Shown: positions 17,208 to 25,512 of the stretch, piece by piece
Layout: each line of letters opens with the position of its first letter
Position numbering within the stretch: the stretch's first letter is position 1
Assembly: GCA_003223295.1 (NCBI GenBank)
Contig: QHYM01000111.1
Coordinates: 1-41,799, forward strand
Direction: 5' to 3'
Length of the DNA stretch: 41,799 bases
DNA from: Acidobacteriota bacterium
GTDB lineage: Bacteria > Acidobacteriota > Terriglobia > Acidiferrales > UBA7541
The notes under the pieces: model-generated
What the model was told of the DNA's origin: nothing
What the model saw: only the letters and a program-made list of their open reading frames with translations
Database searches by the model: none
Made by a program: the position numbers and the translations under genes

Positions 17208-18479
17208 ATGAAGTTTATCAAATATGGAAAATACACCGGGGAGCCGGCCGACGCCATCGACTTGGAAGAGTTGGTGAAGCGCCTGGGGAATTTTTTCCTG
17301 CAAAGTGGATTCGAATCGCAATTTTATGGCGTTTCGCAGATGGGTCCGGAGCGCTCGATGGAAGCGCTGCGAGAAGCCATCCTGCGTGCGCTGCAGGAGG
17401 GCGACCTGCCAGACAGCGCGATGAGCGATGAGCTGCGGGAAATGCTGAATGATTCCAATGCCATGAGCAACCAGGCGGTGAAGGATTTGATCGATAAGAT
17501 CACGGAGCGGCTGGCCAACGAGGGCTTCATCAATCCGCAACAGCCCCCGCAAGTGACACCGCCGCCGCAAACTTCTGCACGCGGGCAGCTCGGCCAACCG
17601 CAAGATCGCACCGAAGCGCGCTTTGAAATCACGGACAAGACCATGGACTTTCTGGGATTCAAAACGCTGCAGGATTTGCTAGGCTCGCTGGGACGAAGCA
17701 GCTTTGGGCGACACGACACGCGCGACCTGGCCACCGGCGTGGAATCGGGCGGCGTTTCGCGCCCTTACGAATTTGGCGACACGCTGAACCTGGACATCAG
17801 CGAGACGCTTTTCAACGCGGTGCGGCGCGAAGGCGCGAAGGTACCTATCGAGATGAATTATTCGGACCTGATGGTGCACCAGTGTGAATACCAGAGCTCT
17901 TGCGCCACGGTGGTGATGCTGGATTGCAGCCACAGCATGATCCTCTACGGCGAAGACAGGTTCACGCCGGCAAAGCGCGTGGCCATGGCGCTCTCACACT
18001 TGATCCGAACACAGTATCCGGGCGACACGCTGAGTCTGGTGCTGTTTCACGATTCGGCGGAGGAAGTTCCGCTTGGTGAACTGGCGCGCGTGCAAGTAGG
18101 GCCGTATTACACAAACACGCGCGAAGGCCTGCGCATGGCACAGCGCATTCTGCTGCGGCAGAAAAAGGACATGCGGCAGATCGTGATGATCACCGACGGA
18201 AAACCTTCGGCATTAACGTTGGAAGACGGGCGCATTTACAAAAATGCATTTGGCTTGGACCCCTTCGTGGTGGGACAGACGCTCGAAGAAGTGAACAAAT
18301 GCAAGCGCGCGGGAATCATGATCAATACCTTCATGCTCGCGAGCGACTATTCGCTGGTGAATTTCGTGCAGAAGATTACACAGATGTGCCGGGGCAAGGC
18401 CTACTTCACTACGCCGTACACGCTGGGGCAGTATCTGTTGATGGATTACATGTCCCGGAAGACGAAGCAAATCCACTAA
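17208..18479 (+). CDS. ChlD-like von Willebrand factor A domain protein
   Basis: The 423-residue partner of the upstream AAA+ ATPase. The N-terminal half is helical and acidic with a Pro/Gln-rich linker around residues 110-130. The C-terminal half is a VWA domain with an intact metal-ion-dependent adhesion site: DCSHS at 239-243 and the later Asp330 in MITDGKPS. No signal peptide is seen, so it is cytosolic. Start ATG at 17208, 25 bp after the ATPase stop. In chelatases the VWA subunit docks the ATPase on its target, and MoxR/VWA pairs serve as chaperones or metal-insertion machines. The actual client here is unknown. Confidence 0.9.
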   Translation: MKFIKYGKYTGEPADAIDLEELVKRLGNFFLQSGFESQFYGVSQMGPERSMEALREAILRALQEGDLPDSAMSDELREMLNDSNAMSNQAVKDLIDKITERLANEGFINPQQPPQVTPPPQTSARGQLGQPQDRTEARFEITDKTMDFLGFKTLQDLLGSLGRSSFGRHDTRDLATGVESGGVSRPYEFGDTLNLDISETLFNAVRREGAKVPIEMNYSDLMVHQCEYQSSCATVVMLDCSHSMILYGEDRFTPAKRVAMALSHLIRTQYPGDTLSLVLFHDSAEEVPLGELARVQVGPYYTNTREGLRMAQRILLRQKKDMRQIVMITDGKPSALTLEDGRIYKNAFGLDPFVVGQTLEEVNKCKRAGIMINTFMLASDYSLVNFVQKITQMCRGKAYFTTPYTLGQYLLMDYMSRKTKQIH

Positions 18480-18512
18480 CAAGCACAAGAAGGCTGAGCT
18501 GGCACGGAGCGA

Positions 18513-18541
18513 TTGTATCCATGCCCGCGTGTCAGTATACT
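18513..18541 (+). promoter_or_regulatory. Promoter of the S9 peptidase gene (TTGTAT-17-TATACT)
   Basis: TTGTAT at 18513-18518 and TATACT at 18536-18541 are 17 bp apart. This predicts a transcript start near 18548, about 50 nt before the ATG at 18599, and makes the peptidase a separate unit from the VWA operon. Confidence 0.55.
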
Positions 18542-18598
18542 TCGCGCCGTATTCCAGTCCACCCTGTCTGAAGCTCTTACAGAAAAGAGGTCTACGCG

Positions 18599-20677
18599 AT
18601 GATCCATCGGAAGCCAGCGGTGTGCATTCTGGGGGCGTTGCTCACGACTTGCGCGACAACAAGGTCCCAGGAAATTAAGGAAAAGCAAGAACCACCGGCG
18701 GCGCACAGCCGGGACGGAAAGAATTTGTTCGGGACGGCGGAGGCGCTGCGCGTGGCGCGCGTTTTCTCTCCGCGAATTTCCCCGGACGGGTCACGCATCG
18801 CGTACCTGGTTGCAGAAAACAAAATGGAGAAAGACAAGCCGTGGAAATCCGTGACACAACTATCGGTGGTGCCAACGAATGGGCCTGCAAGCGCGTCTCG
18901 GCAATACACGCGGGGCGAAGAGAGCGTTTCTGACTTGAGCTGGTCACGCGACGGCAAACTGCTGGGCTTCCTGATGAACGCGGGTGACGACAAAGATAAG
19001 AAACAGCAAGTCTGGTTCATGTACGTGGACGGCGGAGAGCCCTGGCAGGTGACAAAGCATAAATCCGGCGTGCGATCGTTTGAATTTTCGCCGGACGGCA
19101 AGACTCTGCTCCTAGTGGCGGCGGAGGCGGACAGTGAGGACCAGGAAAAACGCACGAAGAACAAGGATGACGCCGAAGTGGTGGACCATGATTTGAAAAT
19201 GGCGCGCTTGTGGACCTGGGAGATCGCCAGCAGCCAGGAAAAGCAATTGACGAGTGGTGATTTTACAGTGAGCGATCCGCGATGGTCGCCGGACGGCACG
19301 CATATCACGTTTACCAGCAATCCGACACCACGACAGGACGACGGTGGCTTGCAGACGGTATGGGTGCTGGATGTGCCCAACGGAAAGCAGCGCAAATTGG
19401 CCGATACGACGGATTACACCCACACGGCCCGTTGGTCGGCGGACGGAAAATGGATTGCGTACCTGAGCAACCGGGGATTTGCAGTTGAGCAGACGAATTT
19501 GTTTGTAGTAAGCGCAGACCTAGGGCCGACCAAGAAATTGACGAGCGGGTTCGAGCTGAATGCGGGCGAGCCGATATGGGGAGCGGATGGCAAGACCATT
19601 TATTTCAGCGCGGTCTCACGCGAGGCGATGGAAGTGTTTGCCGCGGACGTGGCAGCCGGCGGTGTACGGCAAGTTGGCACTAAGCCCGGAGTGCTGAACC
19701 TCAGTGAAATCAGCACGAACGGACAAATCGCGATTGGAACGCGGAGCGATCCGCAACACCCGGCTGAAGTGTTCCGGAGCGACTTGACGTTTCGAGATGT
19801 TCAGCCGGTGACGAATCACAATGCCTGGCTGGCGGAATACGCATTGGGTGGCACGGAAGTGGCGAAATGGAAGAGCAGCAAGGACGGGACGGAAATCGAC
19901 GGCATTGTGACCAAGCCGGTGGACTTCGACGCTTCGCGGAAATATCCGTTCCTTCTAAACCCACACGGCGGACCGACAGGAGCGTCTCTCCTGACATTCA
20001 ACGCAACGGAGCAAATCCTGGCGGCGAATGGCTACCTGCTGCTCGAGCCAAATTTCCGAGGGTCGACCGGGCGCGGAGAGAAATTTGCGGGTGCGAACCA
20101 GAACGATTGGGGCAAAGGCGATTACAAAGATGACATGAGCGGCGTGCAAGCCATGGTGGATAAGGGCTGGGCGGATGCAGAGCGTCTGGGAGCGTTTGGC
20201 TGGTCCTATGGCGGTTACATGACCATGTGGATCGACACGCAAACGGACCGCTTCAAGGCGATCTCACCGGGCGCAGGATTGCCGGATCTCTACTCGATGT
20301 ATTCGCAAACGGATATTCATCGGTACATGACGGTGTTCTTCGGCATGAAGGCACCGTGGGACAATTTCCAGGAATATTGGGAGCATTCGCCGATGAAGTA
20401 TGTGGCCAACGTGAAGACGCCAACGATGATTTTGCACGGGCAGGCAGACACGCGTGTGCCGATACCGCAAGCCGAAGAATTCTATCGCGCGTTATATGAA
20501 CGGCACGTTCCCGTGGAGTATGTAACCTATCCCAGGGAAAACCATGGCTTCGTGGAACCGCGGCATATTCAGGACCGCTGGCAGCGCTACCTAGTTTTCT
20601 TCGGGAAGTATTTGAACAACGCGCCAAAGACGGAGCCAAAAGACATAGTTGAGCGCCTGAGCAAGGATTTACGGTAA
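18599..20677 (+). CDS. Secreted S9 family peptidase (prolyl oligopeptidase type)
   Basis: Serine peptidase likely to cleave peptides in the periplasm. The 692 residues start with a cleavable-looking signal (AVCILGALLTTCATTRSQ). A beta-propeller of PD40-like repeats follows (RISPDGSRIAYLV, FSPDGKTLLLV, RWSADGKWIAYLS), then an alpha/beta hydrolase domain with Ser536 in GWSYGGYM, Asp617 in HGQADTRVP and His649 in ENHGF, spaced as in the family. Start is the ATG at 18599 with AAGAGG 8 nt upstream. It stands alone between the VWA operon and a convergent SH3 gene. A second S9 enzyme of a different subgroup lies at 34391-36700. Confidence 0.93.
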   Translation: MIHRKPAVCILGALLTTCATTRSQEIKEKQEPPAAHSRDGKNLFGTAEALRVARVFSPRISPDGSRIAYLVAENKMEKDKPWKSVTQLSVVPTNGPASASRQYTRGEESVSDLSWSRDGKLLGFLMNAGDDKDKKQQVWFMYVDGGEPWQVTKHKSGVRSFEFSPDGKTLLLVAAEADSEDQEKRTKNKDDAEVVDHDLKMARLWTWEIASSQEKQLTSGDFTVSDPRWSPDGTHITFTSNPTPRQDDGGLQTVWVLDVPNGKQRKLADTTDYTHTARWSADGKWIAYLSNRGFAVEQTNLFVVSADLGPTKKLTSGFELNAGEPIWGADGKTIYFSAVSREAMEVFAADVAAGGVRQVGTKPGVLNLSEISTNGQIAIGTRSDPQHPAEVFRSDLTFRDVQPVTNHNAWLAEYALGGTEVAKWKSSKDGTEIDGIVTKPVDFDASRKYPFLLNPHGGPTGASLLTFNATEQILAANGYLLLEPNFRGSTGRGEKFAGANQNDWGKGDYKDDMSGVQAMVDKGWADAERLGAFGWSYGGYMTMWIDTQTDRFKAISPGAGLPDLYSMYSQTDIHRYMTVFFGMKAPWDNFQEYWEHSPMKYVANVKTPTMILHGQADTRVPIPQAEEFYRALYERHVPVEYVTYPRENHGFVEPRHIQDRWQRYLVFFGKYLNNAPKTEPKDIVERLSKDLR

Positions 20678-20715
20678 GGAAAGTTTTCCGTCGTCAGTGG
20701 TTTTGTGCCTGAGCC

Positions 20716-21573
20716 TCAGCGCCGATGCGGTTGCGGGGGATTTGCGGCGGCAGGCGCGGCACTCGCAGCGTTCTTTGAAGGCTGAAAGGACGCGCGCTTC
20801 AGGTAGATGTCACCGTCAATGTAGGCAGTGATTTCCGCACCTCGCGCGAACACTACTTCTTTGCCGTGCGCAAGGGGCAGAATTGATCCCACTGTCGAAT
20901 TCGTGCCCGTACTTTCCTGGTAGGAACGCGCGGCGGCCTTTTCGTTGTCAGCAAGACGGACTGAATTCACGTTAATACCCAGCTTCCCGCCTTTACCCAT
21001 GCGTTTCTTCTGTTCAGCTTCGGTCACTGTAGCCACGGCAGACGCTCCGCTAGGAATCAGGCAAAGGCCGTCAACGAGTACGTCTTCCGCAACCGTGAGT
21101 TCGACGGTGTCGCCGACATGGGCTGTTTCCGAAGAGATGGTTTTGCTGAGCTTCAAGTGGATGGGCGTGCCGTTAGGCAGAGTGAGGTCGAAACCAGCAG
21201 GGACAGGGTTCGCGGGAGGAGGCGCAGCAACGGGTTGGTCGTAGGCAGTGCGAGGCCGCGCGGTTTGCGGAGTAGCGGGAAGAGGCGTCTTGGGGCCGGA
21301 CTTGTCTTTCAGCAGGACAAGGGTGCCTTCCCCAACATAGCCAGTCTCGCCGCTGGCGGTACGCACGCCGAAGAAGCCCTGGTAACGCCCGGTGACCTCG
21401 ACTTGCTCGCCGCACTGCAGGGTCCGCACGACTTCCATAGTGGTGAGGGAGCTGTACAGATACGCGTAGTTATCCTGGCGCGTGCACGCAACCTGACCGA
21501 GATGCTGCGCACATGCCAACGATGGAAGGAGAGCAAAAAGGACCCCAAAAAGATGTTTTGCACTGGATTTCAT
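20716..21573 (-). CDS. Exported SH3-domain protein with a C-terminal domain shared with the 22726 lipoprotein
   Basis: A 285-residue secreted protein with a signal peptide (LFGVLFALLPSLACAQ). A bacterial SH3-like domain follows (about residues 28-90, ending FFGVRTASGETGYVGEGTLVLL), then a Pro/Ala-rich linker and a C-terminal beta domain (about 125-265). That domain starts LPNGTPIHLKLSKTISSE and continues TAHVGDTVELTVAEDV and LIPSGASAVATV. The same pattern recurs in the lipoprotein at 22726-23421, including the shared TISS-x-TAH-x-GD core. The start ATG at 21573 has AGG 7 nt upstream. SH3 domains of this kind bind peptidoglycan or partners, so a cell-envelope role is likely; the exact function is unknown. 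Confidence 0.82.
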   Translation of the reverse strand: MKSSAKHLFGVLFALLPSLACAQHLGQVACTRQDNYAYLYSSLTTMEVVRTLQCGEQVEVTGRYQGFFGVRTASGETGYVGEGTLVLLKDKSGPKTPLPATPQTARPRTAYDQPVAAPPPANPVPAGFDLTLPNGTPIHLKLSKTISSETAHVGDTVELTVAEDVLVDGLCLIPSGASAVATVTEAEQKKRMGKGGKLGINVNSVRLADNEKAAARSYQESTGTNSTVGSILPLAHGKEVVFARGAEITAYIDGDIYLKRASFQPSKNAASAAPAAANPPQPHRR

Positions 21574-21771
21574 AATGCACCTGCCGAGCCTGACGGGAAT
21601 GATGACCTCAACCTATTATTTCAGCGCAAAATGGATGGCTCCGAAAGAAGAAGCATGAGCCGTGTTGCATAAAGAGATACGTCGGCCCATTTGGTGACCT
21701 CGCAGAAGCAAGCAGGGCGTTGAAAATAGGACGGGATCTGGCTTACCGGCGCTCCTCAAAACGTCACTTCC

Positions 21772-22374
21772 CTACTGAGCGAAGACAATTGTAGGTTTGC
21801 CTTGATACAAGGTGCGCAGGACTTTCTTGAAGCCACATTTCTCCGCGACGCGGATGGAGGGAACGTTCGCTGGATAAATGATGCAAGTTATGCGCGCGGA
21901 CTTCAATTGCGGCGGGATCGAGCGCGCAGAAGCGGCCGGGCGCGCGTGAGGAAGAGTTTTGCTGAAATGAACATTGGCCCACCGGATGGCCGCGCGAGCA
22001 GCCTCCGTGGCGTAACCCTGGCCGTGAACCCGAGACGCGAGGACCCAGCCCAGCTCCGGCAATCCCTGGAGAGAAGGGTTGATCTCGCGCTTCCAATCCG
22101 AGAATCCCACTTCGCCGGCAAAGCGACCTGTGGACTTTTCTTCCACGACCCAGTAACCGAAGCCCAGCCAAGCCCAATGGCCAACATAGCGCAGGAGTCT
22201 GGCCCAAACTTCCTCCTCGGAGAGGCGTTTGCCGGCGGTGAAGCGGGTGATCACGGGATCGGACCACAGGGCGACAGAATCAGGAAAATCCGTGAGGCGA
22301 TGCCCGCGCAAGCGGAGCCGTTCGGTTTCGATCACCGGCACTTTTTGTTTTTGACGAGCTGGAGCTGTCATCAT
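21772..22374 (-). CDS. GNAT family N-acetyltransferase (RimJ/RimL-like)
   Basis: Acetyl-CoA-dependent N-acetyltransferase of 200 residues from the ATG at 22374, which has GAGG 4 nt upstream (an ATG at 22371 and a GTG at 22383 are alternatives). IETERLRLRGHRLTDFPDSVALWSDP is the typical RimJ/RimL opening. Acetyl-CoA binding is seen in the ELGWVLASRVHGQGYATEA region, and NVPSIRVAEKCGFKK is the usual C-terminal motif. Between them a segment of about 17 residues (PHARPAASARSIPPQLK) is longer than in typical members and looks like a local insertion. Substrate not deducible: ribosomal protein, antibiotic or small amine are all possible. It is a single gene with no operon partner. Confidence 0.88.
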   Translation of the reverse strand: MMTAPARQKQKVPVIETERLRLRGHRLTDFPDSVALWSDPVITRFTAGKRLSEEEVWARLLRYVGHWAWLGFGYWVVEEKSTGRFAGEVGFSDWKREINPSLQGLPELGWVLASRVHGQGYATEAARAAIRWANVHFSKTLPHARPAASARSIPPQLKSARITCIIYPANVPSIRVAEKCGFKKVLRTLYQGKPTIVFAQ

Positions 22375-22639
22375 ATTCCTCACAAGCGATAACCAGAGCG
22401 AATCCCCATTCGAATTGGGCCATCAGTCTACCGCGACTCCCCCGGCAGGTGGAGCAGAGCCCTGAAGACACTCCGGCACTTCCTTCGATCCACAAGTGGC
22501 AAGCGTCTTCTTGAACCTAACGGAAAACATCTGGCCAACCATCGCCAGGAACCAGTGTCAGACCGCGGGACTCTCGGCGGAACTTCGCAGAAATCCTGCC
22601 ATGCTCCGACCGGGGCTTGGTTTGATTCCCTGATTTACA

Positions 22640-22686
22640 CATACGCTCCGATGTGACTTTGACTTCACCGTTTTTCGGAGTATGTT
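22640..22686 (+). promoter_or_regulatory. Promoter with flanking inverted repeat before the lipoprotein gene
   Basis: TTGACT at 22659-22664 and TATGTT at 22681-22686, 16 bp apart, form a promoter about 33 nt upstream of the ATG at 22726. Around the -35 box lie inverted arms: CATACGCTCCGA at 22640-22651 and TCGGAGTATG at 22675-22684, matching at ten positions with one extra G in the left arm. The right arm overlaps the -10, so a bound protein would block the promoter. The remainder of the 22375-22639 gap shows no gene that I can recognise. Confidence 0.5.
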
Positions 22687-22725
22687 TAGAGAATCACGTT
22701 ATCCAGCCCAATTGGAGGATTCTTG

Positions 22726-23421
22726 ATGATTCGTCGCTCTGCTTCAATTGTTGTGTGCTTTCTTTCTCTCGGCCTGCTCATCGCCGGCTGCCAGGGCCAG
22801 AAAACCGCGGACCAACAAGCTGCGGGCGGCCCGGATGCAAGCGCGGCTTCCTCTCCATCCCCGGCGGAATCCGCCAAGAGCGCCGTAAAGAGGGCGCTTG
22901 AACCGAAACCGTTAGTCGTTCCCGCTGACTCTGTAATTTCGGTCGTGCTCGACCAAACCATCAGCTCGAAGACAGCTCATCCCGGCGACAAGTTCTCGGC
23001 CACTATCGAATCTCCTGTAGAGATCGGGGGCAAAGTGGCTATTCCTAAGGGCGCGCGCGCCGATGGCGTGGTGAAGGATGCCAAGGCGGCGGGCCGCTTC
23101 AAGGGGGGCGCCGCACTGGCACTCGAACTGACGAGCATCACTGTGGCCGGCAAGGAGCACGAAGTTCAAACTTCGTCCGCGGCCATGTCCAGTAAGGGCA
23201 AAGGCAAGCGCACCGCGGCAATGGTTGGCGGCGGCGCAGCCGGAGGCGCGGCGATTGGTGGCATTGCCGGCGGCGGCAAGGGCGCGGCCATCGGAGCTCT
23301 GATCGGAGCTGCTGCAGGCACCGGGGGCGCGGGATTGACCGGCAATCGCGACATCACGCTATCGGCGGAGACCCCGCTTGATTTTAAACTTCTTCAGTCG
23401 GTGAAGATCCGGGAAATGTAG
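22726..23421 (+). CDS. Lipoprotein with glycine-zipper segment and shared envelope domain
   Basis: Predicted lipoprotein of 231 residues. The signal peptide ends in a lipobox (LLIAGC), so Cys is lipidated. A Gln/Ala/Ser-rich linker follows, then a beta domain (about 64-150: [48 protein letters not shown]) homologous to the C-terminal domain of the SH3 protein at 20716-21573. A glycine-zipper stretch comes next ([19 protein letters not shown] onward), which may insert into or associate with the membrane. The ATG at 22726 has a GGAGGA Shine-Dalgarno at 22714-22719 and wins over the TTG at 22723. The IPxG/zipper order loosely recalls VirB10 C-domains, but no secretion genes are nearby. Confidence 0.85.
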   Translation: MIRRSASIVVCFLSLGLLIAGCQGQKTADQQAAGGPDASAASSPSPAESAKSAVKRALEPKPLVVPADSVISVVLDQTISSKTAHPGDKFSATIESPVEIGGKVAIPKGARADGVVKDAKAAGRFKGGAALALELTSITVAGKEHEVQTSSAAMSSKGKGKRTAAMVGGGAAGGAAIGGIAGGGKGAAIGALIGAAAGTGGAGLTGNRDITLSAETPLDFKLLQSVKIREM

Positions 23422-23479
23422 CTTTCATACTCAGCGCTCCGCGGTCCCATTCTCCTCTCCGCGAGTGCTTTCCTTTACT

Positions 23480-23516
23480 TTGACAGCTCACTTTTGTTCA
23501 CAAACGGCACTGTCAA
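23480..23516. promoter_or_regulatory. Inverted repeat upstream of pcaF
   Basis: TTGACAG at 23480-23486 and CTGTCAA at 23510-23516 are perfect inverted arms with a 23 bp spacer. A TATAAG hexamer at 23556-23561 is a plausible -10 for the thiolase gene, so the arms lie roughly 40-75 bp upstream of it, a position suitable for an activator or repressor site. No -35 is convincing. Confidence 0.35.
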
Positions 23517-23592
23517 CGGAATCGTCCTCCGATTTCACACGCGGAACCTGTTCCATATAAGATAGAAAGCTTAGAAGCCTTCAAGGATGCCT

Positions 23593-24798
23593 ATGGAACC
23601 AGCCTACATTTGCGACGCGATTCGAACGCCTTTTGGCCGCTACGGCGGAACGTTGGCTGCGATTCGCACGGATGACCTTGCCGCCATCCCGATCAAAGCG
23701 CTGGTCGGGCGAAACAGCCAGGTCGATTGGAATGGCCTCGACGACGTTGTCTACGGCTGCGCTAACCAGGCTGGCGAAGATAATCGCAACGTCGGCCGGA
23801 TGGCCCTCTTACTTGCCGGCCTGCCCAAAGAAGTCCCGGGGACAACCGTAAACCGACTCTGCGGCTCCAGCATGGATGCCGTGGCCATTGCTTCGCGCGC
23901 CATCAAATCCGGCGAAGCAGATTTGGTCATCGCCGGGGGCGTCGAAAGCATGTCCCGAGCACCCTTCGTGCTGGCTAAAGCGGACAGCGCCTTCTCACGT
24001 TCGGCGAAACTCGAGGACACTACTATCGGCTGGCGCTTCGTCAATCCGCTCATGAAAGCGAAATATGGCACGGATTCCATGCCGGAGACCGGCGAAATCG
24101 TGGCGGAAGAATCTCACGTTTCACGCAAGGATCAGGACCTGTTTGCCCTCCGCAGCCAGCAGCGGGCCGCCGATGCCATGCGCGCTTGCCGTATGAAACA
24201 AGAGATCGTTCCCGTCCCCATCCCGCAGAAAAAGGGCGACCTCGTACTTTTTTCCGAGGACCAGCATCCGCGCCCTGACACAACTCTCGAAGCGCTCTCC
24301 AAATTGAAGCCCATCGTCAAACCGGATGGGACCATCACGGCAGGAAATGCTTCTGGAGTGAATGATGGCGCGTGCGCGTTGCTTTTGGCTTCAGACGCCG
24401 CTGCAAAGCGCCACGGGTTAACACCCAAGGCTCGCGTTGTTGCGGCCGCCGCCGCGGGCGTTGCTCCGCGCATCATGGGCATGGGTCCGGCGCCAGCGAC
24501 GCGTAAAGTTCTAGCGAAAGCGGGGTTGTCGCTCACTCAGATGGACGTTGTCGAGCTCAACGAAGCCTTCGCCTCGCAAGCGCTCGCCGTCCTGCGCGAC
24601 CTCGGAATTCCCGATGACGCAGCTCACGTTAATCCCAATGGCGGCGCTATTGCCATCGGCCATCCACTGGGCGCAAGCGGCGCGCGCCTCGTCACCACCG
24701 CGCTTTATCAACTCTTGCGCACCAAAGGCCGCTACGCCCTCTGCACTATGTGCATCGGAGTCGGCCAAGGCATTGCCGTCATCCTTGAACGGGTGTGA
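23593..24798 (+). CDS. pcaF: 3-Oxoadipyl-CoA thiolase / acetyl-CoA acyltransferase
   Basis: Thiolase that cleaves 3-oxoadipyl-CoA with CoA to succinyl-CoA and acetyl-CoA, the last step of the beta-ketoadipate pathway. From the ATG at 23593 (AAGGA at 23583-23587) there are 401 residues. The catalytic set is Cys90 in NRLCGSSM, His357 in IAIGHPLGASGAR and Cys387 in CTMCIGVGQG. Stretches such as VYGCANQAGEDNRNVGRMALLLAGLP, DTTIGWRFVNP and YGTDSMPETGE are typical of PcaF rather than of generic AtoB/FadA thiolases. Support also comes from a PcaD-like lactonase two genes downstream. Generic acetyl-CoA acetyltransferase activity cannot be excluded. Confidence 0.85.
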   Translation: MEPAYICDAIRTPFGRYGGTLAAIRTDDLAAIPIKALVGRNSQVDWNGLDDVVYGCANQAGEDNRNVGRMALLLAGLPKEVPGTTVNRLCGSSMDAVAIASRAIKSGEADLVIAGGVESMSRAPFVLAKADSAFSRSAKLEDTTIGWRFVNPLMKAKYGTDSMPETGEIVAEESHVSRKDQDLFALRSQQRAADAMRACRMKQEIVPVPIPQKKGDLVLFSEDQHPRPDTTLEALSKLKPIVKPDGTITAGNASGVNDGACALLLASDAAAKRHGLTPKARVVAAAAAGVAPRIMGMGPAPATRKVLAKAGLSLTQMDVVELNEAFASQALAVLRDLGIPDDAAHVNPNGGAIAIGHPLGASGARLVTTALYQLLRTKGRYALCTMCIGVGQGIAVILERV

Positions 24799-24998
24799 AC
24801 TTCCTGCTCGTCCTTAGTACGTCCTACTTCTGCTCGGCACGCGCTACTCATCCATCCGCGCAGTGAATTCCAACCACTCTGTGAAAGACTTGCTTGAATC
24901 CCTAGGACGGCCTAATCTGCTCACGCGGCATTTCGGTTCGAATTACGATCCTGTCGCGTGCGAATCCGGTGTGACTCAAGGCCAAGAAAGGCCCAGCC

Positions 24999-25508
24999 AT
25001 GCAATACCCAACTGGTGCCGGCAATCCCTTTGCAGTTCTGACCGCTATCGTGGCTCCAGCCATCCTGACCAATGCCTCTTCCGTTTTAGCGCTCGGTACG
25101 AGTAACCGCTTGGCACGCGTAGTGGACCGCACTCGCATCGTGGCCGCAAAGGTGGCTGTGCTCGAGCCGGGCACAGCCGATTATCAAGCGTGGGCTGGGC
25201 AGCTGGCACCTCTGCAAGTGCGCGCGCAACTCCTCGTAAAGGCGCTGCGGCTCTTTTACGCCGGACTCGGTTTGTTTGCCGCGTCTGCTCTGGTCTCCGT
25301 GGGCGGCTCGATTGTGTCGTACTACGGCCAAAGCGTTCTTTTTGAAGGGGCCGCCGCGCTTGCGATCCTCACGGGTGCATCTGCGGTTCTGGGGTTGACC
25401 GCTGGTTGCGTGTTGATGGTTCGCGAAACACAGCTTGCAGTTCGACTCTTGGAGGAGGAAGCGAGAATTCATGTGACTCATCACAGCAAGTCGCAGCCGC
25501 CCCACTAG
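24999..25508 (+). CDS. DUF2721 family membrane protein
   Basis: A 169-residue integral membrane protein. It has an N-terminal hydrophobic segment (FAVLTAIVAPAILTNASSVLAL), a basic SNRLARVVDRTRIVAAKV helix, and two further membrane helices (YAGLGLFAASALVSVGGSIVSYYG and EGAAALAILTGASAVLGLTAGCVLMV) ending in an acidic amphipathic tail. The order of membrane helix, N-R-x3-x-DR-x-R and two helices is what I recall for DUF2721; its biochemical function is unknown. ATG at 24999 with AAAGG about 10 nt upstream. It ends 4 bp before pcaD and may be cotranscribed with it. Confidence 0.78.
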   Translation: MQYPTGAGNPFAVLTAIVAPAILTNASSVLALGTSNRLARVVDRTRIVAAKVAVLEPGTADYQAWAGQLAPLQVRAQLLVKALRLFYAGLGLFAASALVSVGGSIVSYYGQSVLFEGAAALAILTGASAVLGLTAGCVLMVRETQLAVRLLEEEARIHVTHHSKSQPPH

Positions 25509-25512
25509 TCTC

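Noticed and set aside
15656-18479. Magnesium chelatase for chlorophyll synthesis
   Set aside because: The ATPase/VWA pair is ChlI/ChlD-like, but no ChlH or other chlorophyll gene is in the window, and the ATPase has a different Walker B and C-terminal region.
20678-20689. GGAAAGTTTTCC as a bidirectional terminator between the S9 and SH3 genes
   Set aside because: A five base-pair stem with a two-base loop is too weak to support the call.
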